The translations under genes were made by a program, and so were the position numbers. The notes beneath the pieces are model-generated. The model did no database searches and had not been told where the DNA came from. It saw nothing but the letters and a program-made list of their open reading frames with translations. From an uncultured Rikenellaceae bacterium (lineage in GTDB: Bacteria; Bacteroidota; Bacteroidia; Bacteroidales; Rikenellaceae), in contig CAJGBR010000008.1 of NCBI GenBank assembly GCA_904501625.1, positions 1 to 43,306 of the forward strand: 43,306 nucleotides of DNA, in the 5' to 3' direction. Below are positions 22,385 through 31,049 of the stretch, in pieces. How positions within the stretch are numbered: position 1 is the first letter of the stretch; the number at the start of each line of letters is the position of its first letter.

Positions 22385-23893
22385 TTACCCATTATGTGTA
22401 ATTCTTTTTAAAATAGGAACATAATTATCGAATTTTGACAAGCACTCAATAACATCTTTTCCCATCAATGGATCGAAGCCTTTCTTAAGTTTTTCAGCTA
22501 GTTGATATCTACATTGAGCAACAAAACAATTATTCCTACATGCCTTTAAATAGGTTCCATTTGCTACAAAGTTACAGCCTGCACAGATTACACAATATTG
22601 ACAATATTCTTTTTTGCCACAATCCTCAAAATCTTTTAGAGTTGTTTTTTGCCATTTGGTTAATAGAATATTGTCCGTTATTATGTCTTTAATATCTTGC
22701 TCTTTTACATTACCTAGAATCAAAGGGAAAGCCACACATAATTGCACATTGCCATTAGGCGTTATGCAGAATGCGGTTTCTCCCGCGTGGCAAGTTTTAT
22801 CAGAAGCAGTTCTTTTAATTGCTCCATAATTTTCATTTTCAATTCCAACATAAAGAGGAACTCTTTTATCACGTAGTACAATCTCAAGCATTTCTTGGGG
22901 TAATTGTAAAAATGTACTAACACAGTGATCTCCATCCAAAGAGTCTTGCAAAGATACCTCAAATTGTACGGCGGCGGAGTATTTATGAGCAATATTTTCC
23001 ACCAAATAGTAGGATTTGATATTCGGTCTCATAATACAGCATTTTAATATTAGAGGAATGCCATAACTTGATATTTGTTCAATAGTAGAAATAGTCTTTT
23101 CAAAAGAACCTTTTACTCTAGTTATGAACTCATGTTCTTTTGCTATACCGCTGTACAAACTTATAGAAATCGACTTGGGATAATATTTGATAAGTCGCAG
23201 AACCTCGTTTTCTATATGTATGCCATTGGTGTAAATATCAAATGCGATGTCTTTGTCGTAGAGATATTGTATAATATCCCAAACTATTGGTTTTGAAAAT
23301 GGGTCTCCACCAGTTAATGTAACCTTATAACATCCGAGATCATACAATTCATCTATTACTCTTTTGTATTCGTCTAAATTTAGCTCATCCGATAACTTTC
23401 TGTGATCAACATCAGTGTTATTTCTTGTTGCACCAGGATTATAACAATGTATGCATTGTGCAGAGCATTTATATGTTAACTCTATCACCGCACTGCACAA
23501 GGAATCTTCTTTTATTGCGTTGTTGTAATCATCTTCAGCTTCACTGATAATTTCTGATTTATCACTTACTGCAGAACTATTTACACTACTGTTCGCAAAA
23601 GCAACTCGGTAATTTTTAATTATTTGAGGTGTTGGTGTTTCTTTTGATAACAACCCCACATCATATAATTCTTCTAAAAATTCAAGTATAATAGATCTTT
23701 CTATGCTACATTTGTGTAACATTTTGTCTATATCTATTTTAGCATTACGAGAGTGAGACAATATAATACCCACAATTAGAGCAGATTCCGCCTCAAAAAA
23801 GAAACTAATCCCTTCAATAAGGTTATACATCAATGCCACATGATGTTTGGGGTTATATCGTCCACATGTCCATTCTGGTCTATAATAGTTCAT
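22385..23893 (-). CDS. radical SAM/SPASM peptide maturase
   Basis: A 502-residue enzyme. Residues about 1-90 look like a PqqD-type winged-helix leader-binding domain (HHVALMYNLIEGISFFFEAE, LEFLEELYDVGLLSKE). The radical SAM core carries CSAQCIHC (Cys143, 147, 150) for the [4Fe-4S]/SAM cluster and LTGGDPF. The C-terminal SPASM region is Cys-rich (CHAGETAFCITPNGNVQLC, then CGKKEYCQYCVICAGC, CRNNCFVAQC), binding auxiliary Fe-S clusters. Such proteins install cross-links in ribosomal peptides or proteins. It is AT-rich compared with its neighbours, consistent with a transferred cassette. The likely substrate gene lies just downstream at 22252-22335. Confidence 0.92.
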   Translation of the reverse strand: MNYYRPEWTCGRYNPKHHVALMYNLIEGISFFFEAESALIVGIILSHSRNAKIDIDKMLHKCSIERSIILEFLEELYDVGLLSKETPTPQIIKNYRVAFANSSVNSSAVSDKSEIISEAEDDYNNAIKEDSLCSAVIELTYKCSAQCIHCYNPGATRNNTDVDHRKLSDELNLDEYKRVIDELYDLGCYKVTLTGGDPFSKPIVWDIIQYLYDKDIAFDIYTNGIHIENEVLRLIKYYPKSISISLYSGIAKEHEFITRVKGSFEKTISTIEQISSYGIPLILKCCIMRPNIKSYYLVENIAHKYSAAVQFEVSLQDSLDGDHCVSTFLQLPQEMLEIVLRDKRVPLYVGIENENYGAIKRTASDKTCHAGETAFCITPNGNVQLCVAFPLILGNVKEQDIKDIITDNILLTKWQKTTLKDFEDCGKKEYCQYCVICAGCNFVANGTYLKACRNNCFVAQCRYQLAEKLKKGFDPLMGKDVIECLSKFDNYVPILKRITHNG

Positions 23894-24014
23894 TTATATA
23901 ATGATTTATCACCAATCACAATAATCACTAAGCACAAAGTTAGCAAAAATTTTGGATAATGTTCATATTTGTTATTTATAGAGATTCTACAATCTTTTTA
24001 ATTAAAACAAAATA

Positions 24015-24051
24015 GGCGTATGTAGCAAACCTTGTAGTTCGCTCATACGCC
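24015..24051 (-). terminator. probable terminator of the rpiB operon
   Basis: GGCGTATG (24015-24022) pairs with CATACGCC (24044-24051). Read on the minus strand the stem is followed by a U-rich run, so it can end transcripts coming from secG-rpiB before they reach the radical SAM cassette. Confidence 0.55.
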
Positions 24052-24116
24052 ACCTTAGTTTATTCACAATGCATCTTCGAAAGATGCTTGATTTCAGTGC
24101 GTTACTTTCAAAAGTT

Positions 24117-24221
24117 TTATTTACCTTTGCACTCGTAGTTTTTTGACTTAATTACGACCTCCATGTAGTCTTCTATGTGGAATTTTGCAATTTTCGTAAA
24201 AAAAATAACACTGAAAATCAA
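24117..24221 (-). pseudogene. degenerate gene end, related to 21763-21873
   Basis: A minus-strand open stretch reads TKIAKFHIEDYMEVVIKSKN, then YECKGK-stop, with no convincing start (only TTG at 24221). It shares TxIA...IEDY...V.KS and the identical DNA core TAGTCTTCTATGT (24166-24178) with the remnant left of the cassette. The GCAAAGGTA that encodes its end reads TACCTTTGC on the other strand, so the apparent plus-strand promoter there may be coincidental. Confidence 0.3.
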
Positions 24222-24294
24222 TCAGTTAAATATTAAAAGACGAATCCTCGATAGGATCACCCTCTTTAATTATTCTAAATATGAATTAATCGCA

Positions 24295-24738
24295 CTATTG
24301 GCAATTAATTTTTTCTACACGTCTTTGATGACGCCCCCCTTCGAATTCTTCGTTCAGGAACGAGTCTACGATTTCGCGAGCCGTTTCATCGTTAATGAAT
24401 CTTGCAGGAATTGAGCAGATATTTGCATTGTTATGATTGCGAGCGAGTTTTGCCAACTCAGGCAACCAGCACAGAGCAGCTCTGATGTTTTGGTGTTTAT
24501 TCAGAGTCATTGAAATTCCGTTACCGCTACCACACAAAGCAATGCCCATATCGCATTTGCCATCGGCAACAGCCTTAGCCAACGCGTGTGCAAAATCTGG
24601 ATAATCGCAACTATCTTCAGACATTGTACCAAAATCTGTGATGGCATACCCCTCACCCATAAGATACTCAATGAGCATCTCTTTCATTTGGAACCCTGCG
24701 TGGTCACAAGCAAATCCAATATTGACGTGCTTCCCCAT
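24295..24738 (-). CDS. rpiB: ribose 5-phosphate isomerase B
   Basis: A 147-residue LacA/RpiB family enzyme: N-terminal IGFACDHAGFQMKEMLIEYL, the active-site Cys loop CGSGNGISMTLNK, and ALCWLPELAKLARNHNNANI. It interconverts ribose and ribulose 5-phosphate in the pentose phosphate pathway; PRPP synthetase elsewhere in the window uses its product. Typical length. It starts directly at the secG stop on the minus strand, last gene of the sigma-54-activator/lptE/secG operon. Confidence 0.97.
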   Translation of the reverse strand: MGKHVNIGFACDHAGFQMKEMLIEYLMGEGYAITDFGTMSEDSCDYPDFAHALAKAVADGKCDMGIALCGSGNGISMTLNKHQNIRAALCWLPELAKLARNHNNANICSIPARFINDETAREIVDSFLNEEFEGGRHQRRVEKINCQ

Positions 24739-25125
24739 TTATTCAGCTTTCTTTTCGTCAGATTTAGTTTCAGTTTTAGCTTCGTCAACTTTAGCATCGT
24801 TAGTTTTGTTCTCATTAACAGGGAATTGGAACTGTTGAGAGCCTTGTCCCTGGTTCATAAGTTCTTTAGCGATGTCGCTTTTCGAGCTGCTGATTCTGTT
24901 TTTAGGAATAGCCATTGTTGCACCAACACTCAGCACAACGATTGTGATGGCCATAGCCCAAGTGAATTTTTCGAGCTTGTCCGTAGTTTCACGAACTCCG
25001 ATGATTTGGTTTGATGTTCCGAAGTTGGCAGCCATACCGCTTTTGGGGTTTTGTACCAATACAGCCAAAATTAGCAACAAGCTGGCAATCAGAATCAATA
25101 CAATCAACAAGATAAAGATAGTCAT
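24739..25125 (-). CDS. secG: preprotein translocase subunit SecG
   Basis: A 128-residue membrane protein with two hydrophobic helices (about 2-24 and 54-72) joined by the SecG loop LVQNPKSGMAANFGTSNQII. A long charged Lys/Asp/Glu-rich C-terminal tail after residue 95 is usual for Bacteroidota SecG. It is the accessory subunit of the SecYEG channel. It is preceded by the TPR-like gene (21 nt gap) and followed without a gap by rpiB. Confidence 0.95.
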   Translation of the reverse strand: MTIFILLIVLILIASLLLILAVLVQNPKSGMAANFGTSNQIIGVRETTDKLEKFTWAMAITIVVLSVGATMAIPKNRISSSKSDIAKELMNQGQGSQQFQFPVNENKTNDAKVDEAKTETKSDEKKAE

Positions 25126-25146
25126 TGTTTTGTTTAATTTTTTCGG

Positions 25147-25653
25147 TTATTTCTTTTTGTTTATTTTCTCAATTAATCGTGCAAAGTAAGCACTTTTTTT
25201 TGGAAATTTCAAACTTAATTGCTGATAAATTTCGACAGCTTGTTCATAAAGCCCCTGATCAATGAATATTTGGGCGAGAGCTTCAGTTGCTAAATCATCT
25301 CCGATAAGATTAGCTTTTGCTGACATATCTATTTCATTATCAGTACTTTGTTGAGGTGTGATGGTAAAATCTTTATTCTCTAAAAACGAGTCGATAATGT
25401 CAAATGATTCGAATTTTTTGAAAATTTCCGAATCTATATTTTGTAAAATAATTTTTGAACTTGGTCTATAATTCAGTCCTAACTGCACACTTTTTTTGTG
25501 ATTATCGAATTCTTCCGAATTATTTTTAGAGTGTCTTAATGCAACGAGTCGTCCGATGTAGAACCACGGATATTTAGAAACTATCTGATTGATAGTCTCT
25601 TCTGATTGGCGATCGATGTTAGTCGGTGTCGTTAATAATTCTGCAAACTGCAT
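25147..25653 (-). CDS. TPR-like cytosolic protein
   Basis: A 168-residue protein beginning MQFAELLTTPTNIDR. Its C-terminal part, DDLATEALAQIFIDQGLYEQ followed by AVEIYQQLSLKFPKKSAYFA, is one clear tetratricopeptide unit; the N-terminal part is helical. From memory, proteins of this type often lie between lptE and secG in Bacteroidales, and their role is unknown. ATG 25653 is chosen over the TTG four codons upstream, which would overlap lptE. Confidence 0.75.
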   Translation of the reverse strand: MQFAELLTTPTNIDRQSEETINQIVSKYPWFYIGRLVALRHSKNNSEEFDNHKKSVQLGLNYRPSSKIILQNIDSEIFKKFESFDIIDSFLENKDFTITPQQSTDNEIDMSAKANLIGDDLATEALAQIFIDQGLYEQAVEIYQQLSLKFPKKSAYFARLIEKINKKK

Positions 25654-25658
25654 ATTGA

Positions 25659-26180
25659 TTACCAATTAGATACGGCTGCATTAAAGATATCTTCCACTAA
25701 TTTTTCAACAATTTCGGGAATGAGAGTTGATTCGACCTCTTGCAAAAGTTTGTTGCTGTCATACTCTGCAAATTGAGAGAATGTCTTTGTGTAGTTCAAT
25801 TTGCTGTTGTATTTGTTTGTGAACTTTACTTTTACGGTGATGGTCAATCTGTTGAGTTGAGCATATTCATTAGCAGAGATTGATGATGCCGTAGAGTTAT
25901 AGCCTGTGATTTCGCCTTCGAAAGCTAAGTCGCCGTCCTCTTTGACAAGTTCCAAACGTGTTTGTTTGACGAATTTATCTTGCAGGGCATCGGTCAGAGT
26001 CGCACTGAGGATCGGAGCTACCAGCGGAGCATTGTTCGGGAAATATGCAATGCTGACAGTTTTTGCCTCGGGTGAAATTGAAGCACCTGTAAATGAGTAT
26101 TTTACTTTGCACCCTCCACACAACAAGACAAGGCTTATTAATGGAATGATGTATTTGAAGATTTTAATATTCGTTATCAT
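25659..26180 (-). CDS. lptE: LPS-assembly lipoprotein LptE
   Basis: A 173-residue lipoprotein: N-terminal hydrophobic segment IIPLISLVLLCGGC with lipobox Cys24, then VKYSFTGASISPEAKTVSIA, which matches the Bacteroidota LptE family (LptE or DUF4136-like beta/alpha fold). LptE plugs the LptD barrel that inserts lipopolysaccharide into the outer membrane. The start overlaps the end of the upstream sigma-54 activator gene by 17 nt, so the two are translated from one message. Confidence 0.9.
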   Translation of the reverse strand: MITNIKIFKYIIPLISLVLLCGGCKVKYSFTGASISPEAKTVSIAYFPNNAPLVAPILSATLTDALQDKFVKQTRLELVKEDGDLAFEGEITGYNSTASSISANEYAQLNRLTITVKVKFTNKYNSKLNYTKTFSQFAEYDSNKLLQEVESTLIPEIVEKLVEDIFNAAVSNW

Positions 26181-27369
26181 TTATGTTTAAGTCTTTAATT
26201 TTTCGATATAGAGTTCTTTCCGACATAAAAAGTTCTTGTGCCGCCAATTTTCTGCGACCACCATTTCTACGTAATGCCTCCAAAATTGCTTCACGCAACA
26301 CCTGGTCTTTGCTTATTGGTTTAGCCGTAGGTTCGTCAGTTACCTCCTGAGTCTCAATGAATTCCGTGGCAGGTGCCGGTTTGTGGATAATCGATGGTAA
26401 CAGGGTTGGGGTTTGCGGAGTCATCGGATGATGGTCGAAATTTCCAGAACGTTGCAATAATTCCAGCAACATTGATTTTACATCATTGAGTTCTGTTTTC
26501 ATTTCGAACAGAACTTTGTATAGCAATTCTCGGTCCGAATTGTTTGTAGTATTGACATTCGAGTGTAGTATGGGAATGTAACTACTTTGATAATTAGGTA
26601 AATAACGTGTGAGTATTTCTCCAGATATTTTACGTTCTTCTTCTACAGCGGAGATTTGTTCAGCCACGTTTTTGAGTTGACGGACATTGCCCGGCCAATC
26701 ATAACTCTTTAGTATATCAGTTGCAGAATTATCAAGAGAAATGCTTGGCATACGGTATTTTGCAGCGACATCTGCAGCAAACTTTCTGAACAACAGAGGT
26801 ATATCATCACGACGTTCTCTGAGAGCTGGAATGCTGATGGGTACGGTGTTGAGTCTGTAGTATAGGTCTTCGCGGAATTTGCCTTCACCGATTGCTTGCA
26901 ACAGATTTGAATTTGTGGCAGCAACAACTCTTACATTTACTTTGATTGGTTTAGACGCTCCGACCCTGATGATTTCGCCAACTTGAAGAACGCGCAACAG
27001 ACGGACTTGTGTGGCAAGTGGAAGTTCTCCCACTTCATCTAAAAATATTGTACCGTCGTTTGCCTCTTCAAAGTACCCTTTTCGAGATTCGGTCGCACCC
27101 GTAAATGCACCCTTTTCGTGTCCGAATAATTCAGAATCGATTGTGCCTTCGGGTATTGCACCGCAGTTTACAGCAATATATTTGTTGTGTCGTCTCGGAC
27201 TATTCGAGTGGATAATCTGCGGAAAAAATTCCTTGCCGACTCCGCTTTCTCCCGTTATCAGCACAGACAGATCTGTTGATGCTACACGCAACGACATCTC
27301 TATTGCACGATTCATCAACTCGTTATTTCCGATTATTCCTAATTTTTGTTTGACTCCGAGAATGTCCAT
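26164..27369 (-). CDS. sigma-54-dependent transcriptional activator (no receiver domain)
   Basis: A 401-residue NtrC-class AAA+ activator. Walker A GESGVGKE, the sigma-54 contact loop GAFTGA, EANDGTIFLDEVGELP (Walker B), FREDLYYRLNTVPI and NVRQLKN are present. A linker follows, then a C-terminal Fis-type helix-turn-helix (REAILEALRRNGGRRKLAAQ, ELFMSERTLYRKI). It lacks an N-terminal receiver or sensor domain. The frame is open 80 codons further upstream, but that stretch lacks family similarity and a minus-strand TATCTTTGC (27389-27397) lies within it, so ATG 27369 is the start. It heads the lptE-secG-rpiB operon. Confidence 0.95.
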   Translation of the reverse strand: MDILGVKQKLGIIGNNELMNRAIEMSLRVASTDLSVLITGESGVGKEFFPQIIHSNSPRRHNKYIAVNCGAIPEGTIDSELFGHEKGAFTGATESRKGYFEEANDGTIFLDEVGELPLATQVRLLRVLQVGEIIRVGASKPIKVNVRVVAATNSNLLQAIGEGKFREDLYYRLNTVPISIPALRERRDDIPLLFRKFAADVAAKYRMPSISLDNSATDILKSYDWPGNVRQLKNVAEQISAVEEERKISGEILTRYLPNYQSSYIPILHSNVNTTNNSDRELLYKVLFEMKTELNDVKSMLLELLQRSGNFDHHPMTPQTPTLLPSIIHKPAPATEFIETQEVTDEPTAKPISKDQVLREAILEALRRNGGRRKLAAQELFMSERTLYRKIKDLNINDNEY

Positions 27370-27388
27370 TTTTATTAGTGAAATTTGT

Positions 27389-27397
27389 GCAAAGATA
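27389..27397 (-). promoter_or_regulatory. -7 element for the sigma-54 activator operon
   Basis: On the minus strand TATCTTTGC (plus-strand GCAAAGATA) lies 19 nt before ATG 27369. The -33 region is A/T-rich without a clear TTTG. Confidence 0.6.
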
Positions 27398-27437
27398 CTG
27401 ATAATTTTCAGAAATAAGAAATGTGATTTGATGTGAT

Positions 27438-27471
27438 TTTGTATGTGCTGCAAATAATTTGTTATCTTTGC
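27438..27471 (+). promoter_or_regulatory. promoter for the BASS-like transporter
   Basis: TTTG (27438-27441), 21 nt, then TATCTTTGC (27463-27471); the start codon is 29 nt further on. Confidence 0.7.
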
Positions 27472-27500
27472 GGCGTTTTTTTTACGATTGAATTTTCGGA

Positions 27501-28397
27501 ATGGCAAGGTATAGAAGTTGGGTGTTGCCCTTTGCAATATTGGCAGGTGTATTTTTGCACGAATATCTGTCAATGATGAATGTGTTGATACCGTATCTGA
27601 TTTTTTCAATTTTGTTGTTGAATTTCAGTTCATTCACTCTGAGTCGGTTTCGCATATCCGGAATGGATGTCATATTTATGGCATTCCAGATTGTTGTCAG
27701 TATGGGGTTATATCTGGTCTTCAGATCTATTAGTGAAGTATTTGCACAAGGTTTGCTTGTAGGTATTATTTGTCCTGTTGCAGCATCTGTCGCAGCGGTC
27801 GCTTGTGTGTTGGGAGCCGATCGAGATAAGGTTACGACTTATACATTATTGGGGAATATGATGGTGACAATTGTTGCACCGATTTATTTTTCGTTTGTGG
27901 GCAATAATGTTGAGATGCCGTTTCTGCAATCATTCGGATTGATTCTGTCCAAAATATTTCCAATAATTATGTTGCCAATGATTGTCAATATTGTATTGAA
28001 ACGTATATGCCCCAAAGCTAATCAGATATTGGTTAAGCGTCGAGGATTGTCTTTTTATCTGTGGGCGTTGGCATTGATGCTGACAATAGGTAAGACCATT
28101 GGTTTTATATTTATGTATGGTGATTCCTATCCGATGCTGATAGTGTGGTTGACATTGGCTTCAGGTGTAATGTGTGCAATTCAGTTCTGGGTCGGAAAGA
28201 GTGTTGGCAGTCACTATGGAGATCGAATTGCGGGTGGTCAGAATCTTGGTCAGCGTAATTCTGCATTAGGTATTTGGTTGGCACATACCTATTTAGATCC
28301 GATGTCATCGGTATTTCCTGCAGCCTATTCCATTTGGCAGAATTTGTTCAATAGTTACCAACTTTACCGTCACGACAAACAATTGAGTAAAAAGTAA
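27501..28397 (+). CDS. BASS-family (bile acid:sodium symporter-like) transporter
   Basis: A 298-residue inner-membrane protein with eight to ten hydrophobic helices. CPVAASVAAVACVLGADRDK in the first half and GQNLGQRNSALGIWLAHTYL in the second correspond to the two crossover regions of BASS/SBF proteins that bind Na+ and substrate. Family members carry bile acids or organic anions; the substrate here is unknown. It is monocistronic, divergent from the sigma-54 activator gene and closed by a strong terminator. Confidence 0.82.
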   Translation: MARYRSWVLPFAILAGVFLHEYLSMMNVLIPYLIFSILLLNFSSFTLSRFRISGMDVIFMAFQIVVSMGLYLVFRSISEVFAQGLLVGIICPVAASVAAVACVLGADRDKVTTYTLLGNMMVTIVAPIYFSFVGNNVEMPFLQSFGLILSKIFPIIMLPMIVNIVLKRICPKANQILVKRRGLSFYLWALALMLTIGKTIGFIFMYGDSYPMLIVWLTLASGVMCAIQFWVGKSVGSHYGDRIAGGQNLGQRNSALGIWLAHTYLDPMSSVFPAAYSIWQNLFNSYQLYRHDKQLSKK

Positions 28398-28401
28398 TAA
28401 C

Positions 28402-28432
28402 AAAAAATCCCGTTAACAAAACGGGATTTTTT
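28402..28432 (+). terminator. terminator of the BASS-like gene
   Basis: AAAAAATCCCGTT pairs with AACGGGATTTTTT around a 5-nt loop, 4 nt after the stop codon. The A-run also makes it usable from the opposite strand (pgi). Confidence 0.9.
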
Positions 28433-28552
28433 ATTTCTATTATCAACTTTTGTATCATCAGATTTGATTCGTACACTCATATCACATCTCCTATTATCTA
28501 ACTCAGTTACGCCATTTTTTTTTACGCCCTAGTTAGTTTAGCACCCCATCGG

Positions 28553-29845
28553 TTATCGGAGGAGAGAGTCTGCACACTTTTTGTAGACGTCGACGCCTGG
28601 TTGATCGAATGGATTGACATTGAGTCCGTAGGCACTGATTCCGCACGCACGTTCCATAAAATATATCAACTCGCCTATGCTGTGAGCGTCAAGTCGTTGA
28701 ATTTCAATCGAAATATTAGGTACTCCACCTTTGGTATGTGCAATCGAAACTGCTTCGAATATATTGCGACTGATATGGCTCAGACTTTTGTTTGCCAGAT
28801 AATTCAATTTGTCGAGGTTTTCGATTTCGGATTTGACTTCAATCGTCGATCTTGATTGTCTGACTTTGATGGCAGTCTCAATCATAATTCTCGGACCATC
28901 TTGAATATATTGTCCGATTGCGTGTAAATCAGAAGGGTAGGTTACTGTCGACGGATATAAACCTTTGCCGAGTTTGCCTTCACTTTCGCCAAATAGTTGT
29001 TTCCACCACTCTGTCAGCATTTTAAGGTATGGTTCACAACACGCCAAAATTTCAATTTGTTTTCCTTCGCGGTATAGCACACTTCGAGCTGCTGCATAAA
29101 TTAGTGCCGGATTCTCTAACTTGTTGATATTACTTGAGCAACGAACTCTCATAGCTTTGGCTCCTTCGATGAGTTCTTTGATGTTGATGCCTGCAACTGC
29201 AGCAGGCAGCAGTCCGACAGATGTCAGTACCGAATATCTGCCACCTACATTGCTCGGAACGCTCAGTGATTCATATCCCTCTTTCCAGACGATCTCTCTC
29301 AGACTCCCCTTAGATTCATCTGTCAGAACAAATATTCTTTTTCTTGCACCTTCAACTCCGTATCGATGCTGCATCTCCTCGCGGAGTATTCTGAATGTCA
29401 GCATTGGTTCGAGTGTATTACCCGATTTTGACACAGCAATAAGTGCAGTACGTCTGTTTTGCGTAGCCTGAATCAATTCCGAAATATAGTCCTCGCTGAT
29501 ATTCTGACCGGCAAAAATTATCTGTTTGTAATCTGGTTTTAGATATGAAAAATTTTCACCCAATGCATCAACCATTGCTTTGGCACCGAGGTAACTGCCA
29601 CCGATGCCGATTACGATAATGACATCTGCAATATCGTTGATTTTTTTTGCGGTTGAGTTTATTTGGTCAATCAGTTCTTGTGTAGTGGTTTCGGGCAAAT
29701 TAACCCAGCCCAACATATCCCGTCCTTGTCCGTAGCCGGTTTCGAGCAGTCGGTTGCATTCGGTCAACTCATTCAGTACCGTTTCGAATTTTTCGGGAGA
29801 TATTGTCTGGAAGATGTTTTTAATGTCGATAGATAGTTGTTGCAT
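28553..29845 (-). CDS. pgi: glucose-6-phosphate isomerase
   Basis: A 430-residue enzyme of the shorter bacterial Pgi branch. It carries VIGIGGSYLGAKAMVDALG, AVSKSGNTLEPMLTF (phosphate binding), VGGRYSVLTSVGLLPAAVAG (signature 1) and FGESEGKLGKGLYPSTVTYP. It interconverts glucose 6-phosphate and fructose 6-phosphate in the cytosol. It lies 60 bp downstream of gpsA on the same strand, probably in one transcript. The length is normal for this branch. Confidence 0.97.
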   Translation of the reverse strand: MQQLSIDIKNIFQTISPEKFETVLNELTECNRLLETGYGQGRDMLGWVNLPETTTQELIDQINSTAKKINDIADVIIVIGIGGSYLGAKAMVDALGENFSYLKPDYKQIIFAGQNISEDYISELIQATQNRRTALIAVSKSGNTLEPMLTFRILREEMQHRYGVEGARKRIFVLTDESKGSLREIVWKEGYESLSVPSNVGGRYSVLTSVGLLPAAVAGINIKELIEGAKAMRVRCSSNINKLENPALIYAAARSVLYREGKQIEILACCEPYLKMLTEWWKQLFGESEGKLGKGLYPSTVTYPSDLHAIGQYIQDGPRIMIETAIKVRQSRSTIEVKSEIENLDKLNYLANKSLSHISRNIFEAVSIAHTKGGVPNISIEIQRLDAHSIGELIYFMERACGISAYGLNVNPFDQPGVDVYKKCADSLLR

Positions 29846-29905
29846 AATCTGTTAATCTTTTTCGAGATTGTTTTGCAATAATCGTTCCGAAACCAGTTCG
29901 ATGAA

Positions 29906-30913
29906 TTAAATTAATTTAGTCGTAAGATTATTTATTGTTTCGGCTGCAGGGGCATTTTCATATAAAATCTTGTAAACAGCCTCTGCAATTGGCAGTTCGA
30001 CACCGAAACGTTTGTTGACTTGTCGAATGCAGTATGCCGAATAGTAACCCTCGGCAATCATTCTCATCTCCATTTGAGCTGTTTTTACCGAGTATCCTTT
30101 GCCCAACATCATACCGAATGTTCTGTTTCGGCTGAATTGCGAGTAGGTTGTTACAAGCAGGTCGCCAAGATATGGTGATGAACTTGTATGTCTCGGACTT
30201 GGATAGGTATTGTCCAGGAATCGTTGAGTTTCGATTGCTCCGTTGGCAATGAGCACCGAAATGAAATTATCACCAAAACCAAGACCTACGGATATTCCGA
30301 CCGAAATAGCATAGATGTTTTTCATAATCGCAGCATATTCAACACCATAGATGTCCGTTGAGCAACACATCTTTATATACTCACAAGCGAATCGTTGTGA
30401 GAGTATTTCTGCATTTTCGATGTTTTTGCAGACCATTGTGAGGTATGAAAGTCTTTCAAGTGCAACTTCTTCAGCGTGACTCGGGCCCGTGATGATTCCG
30501 ATTTGGTCATATGGAATCAAGTAATGTTGGTTGAAATATTCAGCCACTGTGATGTACTCGTCAGGAACGATGCCCTTGATGGCCGAGATTATGAATTTAT
30601 TTTCTAACGATTCGGTTAATACTTCGAGAGTTGTTTTCAAAAAGGCAGACGGAGTCGCCATTAACAAGATGTCGTAATTGGCAACGATATAGTTCAAGTC
30701 GTTAGACAATGTTAGCTTTGTAGTGTCAAAATGAACATCTCTCAGATATCTCGGATTGGTTCCGTTTTCTAAGATGTAGTCTATGACATCCTGTTTGCGG
30801 ATATACCAACCGACATTGTTATTGTTTTCGAGTAAAATTTTAACCAATGCAGTCGCCCAACTTCCATATCCAATGACTGCTATTGATGCTGATTTGTTTA
30901 TATTGAAACTCAT
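29906..30913 (-). CDS. gpsA: glycerol-3-phosphate dehydrogenase [NAD(P)+]
   Basis: A 335-residue enzyme: the N-terminal nucleotide-binding IAVIGYGSWATALVKILLEN, ISAIKGIVPDE, GPSHAEEVALERLSYLTMV, and the catalytic region MKNIYAISVGISVGLGFGDN. It makes sn-glycerol 3-phosphate from dihydroxyacetone phosphate for phospholipid synthesis. Length and start match the family. It is divergent from purH and precedes pgi. Confidence 0.97.
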   Translation of the reverse strand: MSFNINKSASIAVIGYGSWATALVKILLENNNNVGWYIRKQDVIDYILENGTNPRYLRDVHFDTTKLTLSNDLNYIVANYDILLMATPSAFLKTTLEVLTESLENKFIISAIKGIVPDEYITVAEYFNQHYLIPYDQIGIITGPSHAEEVALERLSYLTMVCKNIENAEILSQRFACEYIKMCCSTDIYGVEYAAIMKNIYAISVGISVGLGFGDNFISVLIANGAIETQRFLDNTYPSPRHTSSSPYLGDLLVTTYSQFSRNRTFGMMLGKGYSVKTAQMEMRMIAEGYYSAYCIRQVNKRFGVELPIAEAVYKILYENAPAAETINNLTTKLI

Positions 30914-30977
30914 TGTATGCAGTGTTGTATTAGAAAAATCACGTAAAATTATAAAATATCGAGGAAATTGCCATAAA

Positions 30978-31012
30978 TTTGTAAAAAAATTACTTTAAAA
31001 TTTGTACATTTG
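30978..31012 (+). promoter_or_regulatory. probable promoter for purH
   Basis: TACATTTG (31005-31012) is a good -7 element. The nearest TTTG (30978-30981) is 23 nt upstream, longer than the optimum. Confidence 0.55.
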
Positions 31013-31049
31013 TAGATTAAATAATCGAAAATAATAAAATTATAATACC

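Larger units (their letters stand above)
23894..24294. other. intergenic region upstream of the radical SAM gene
   Basis: 400 bp holding a minus-strand -7 element TAACTTTG (23935-23942) facing the radical SAM gene, a hairpin at 24015-24051, a second small hairpin (24071-24077 with 24081-24087), a plus-strand-type TACCTTTGC (24122-24130) and a degenerate gene end (24117-24221). No intact gene is seen. Confidence 0.55.

Noticed and set aside
24122..24130. Plus-strand promoter TACCTTTGC driving a gene toward rpiB
   Set aside because: No plus-strand gene follows, rpiB is on the opposite strand, and the same bases are explained as the coding end of a degenerate gene.
27370..27609. 80-residue N-terminal extension of the sigma-54 activator
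   Set aside because: It shows no sensor-domain features and includes the minus-strand -7 element; ATG 27369 gives a normal start.
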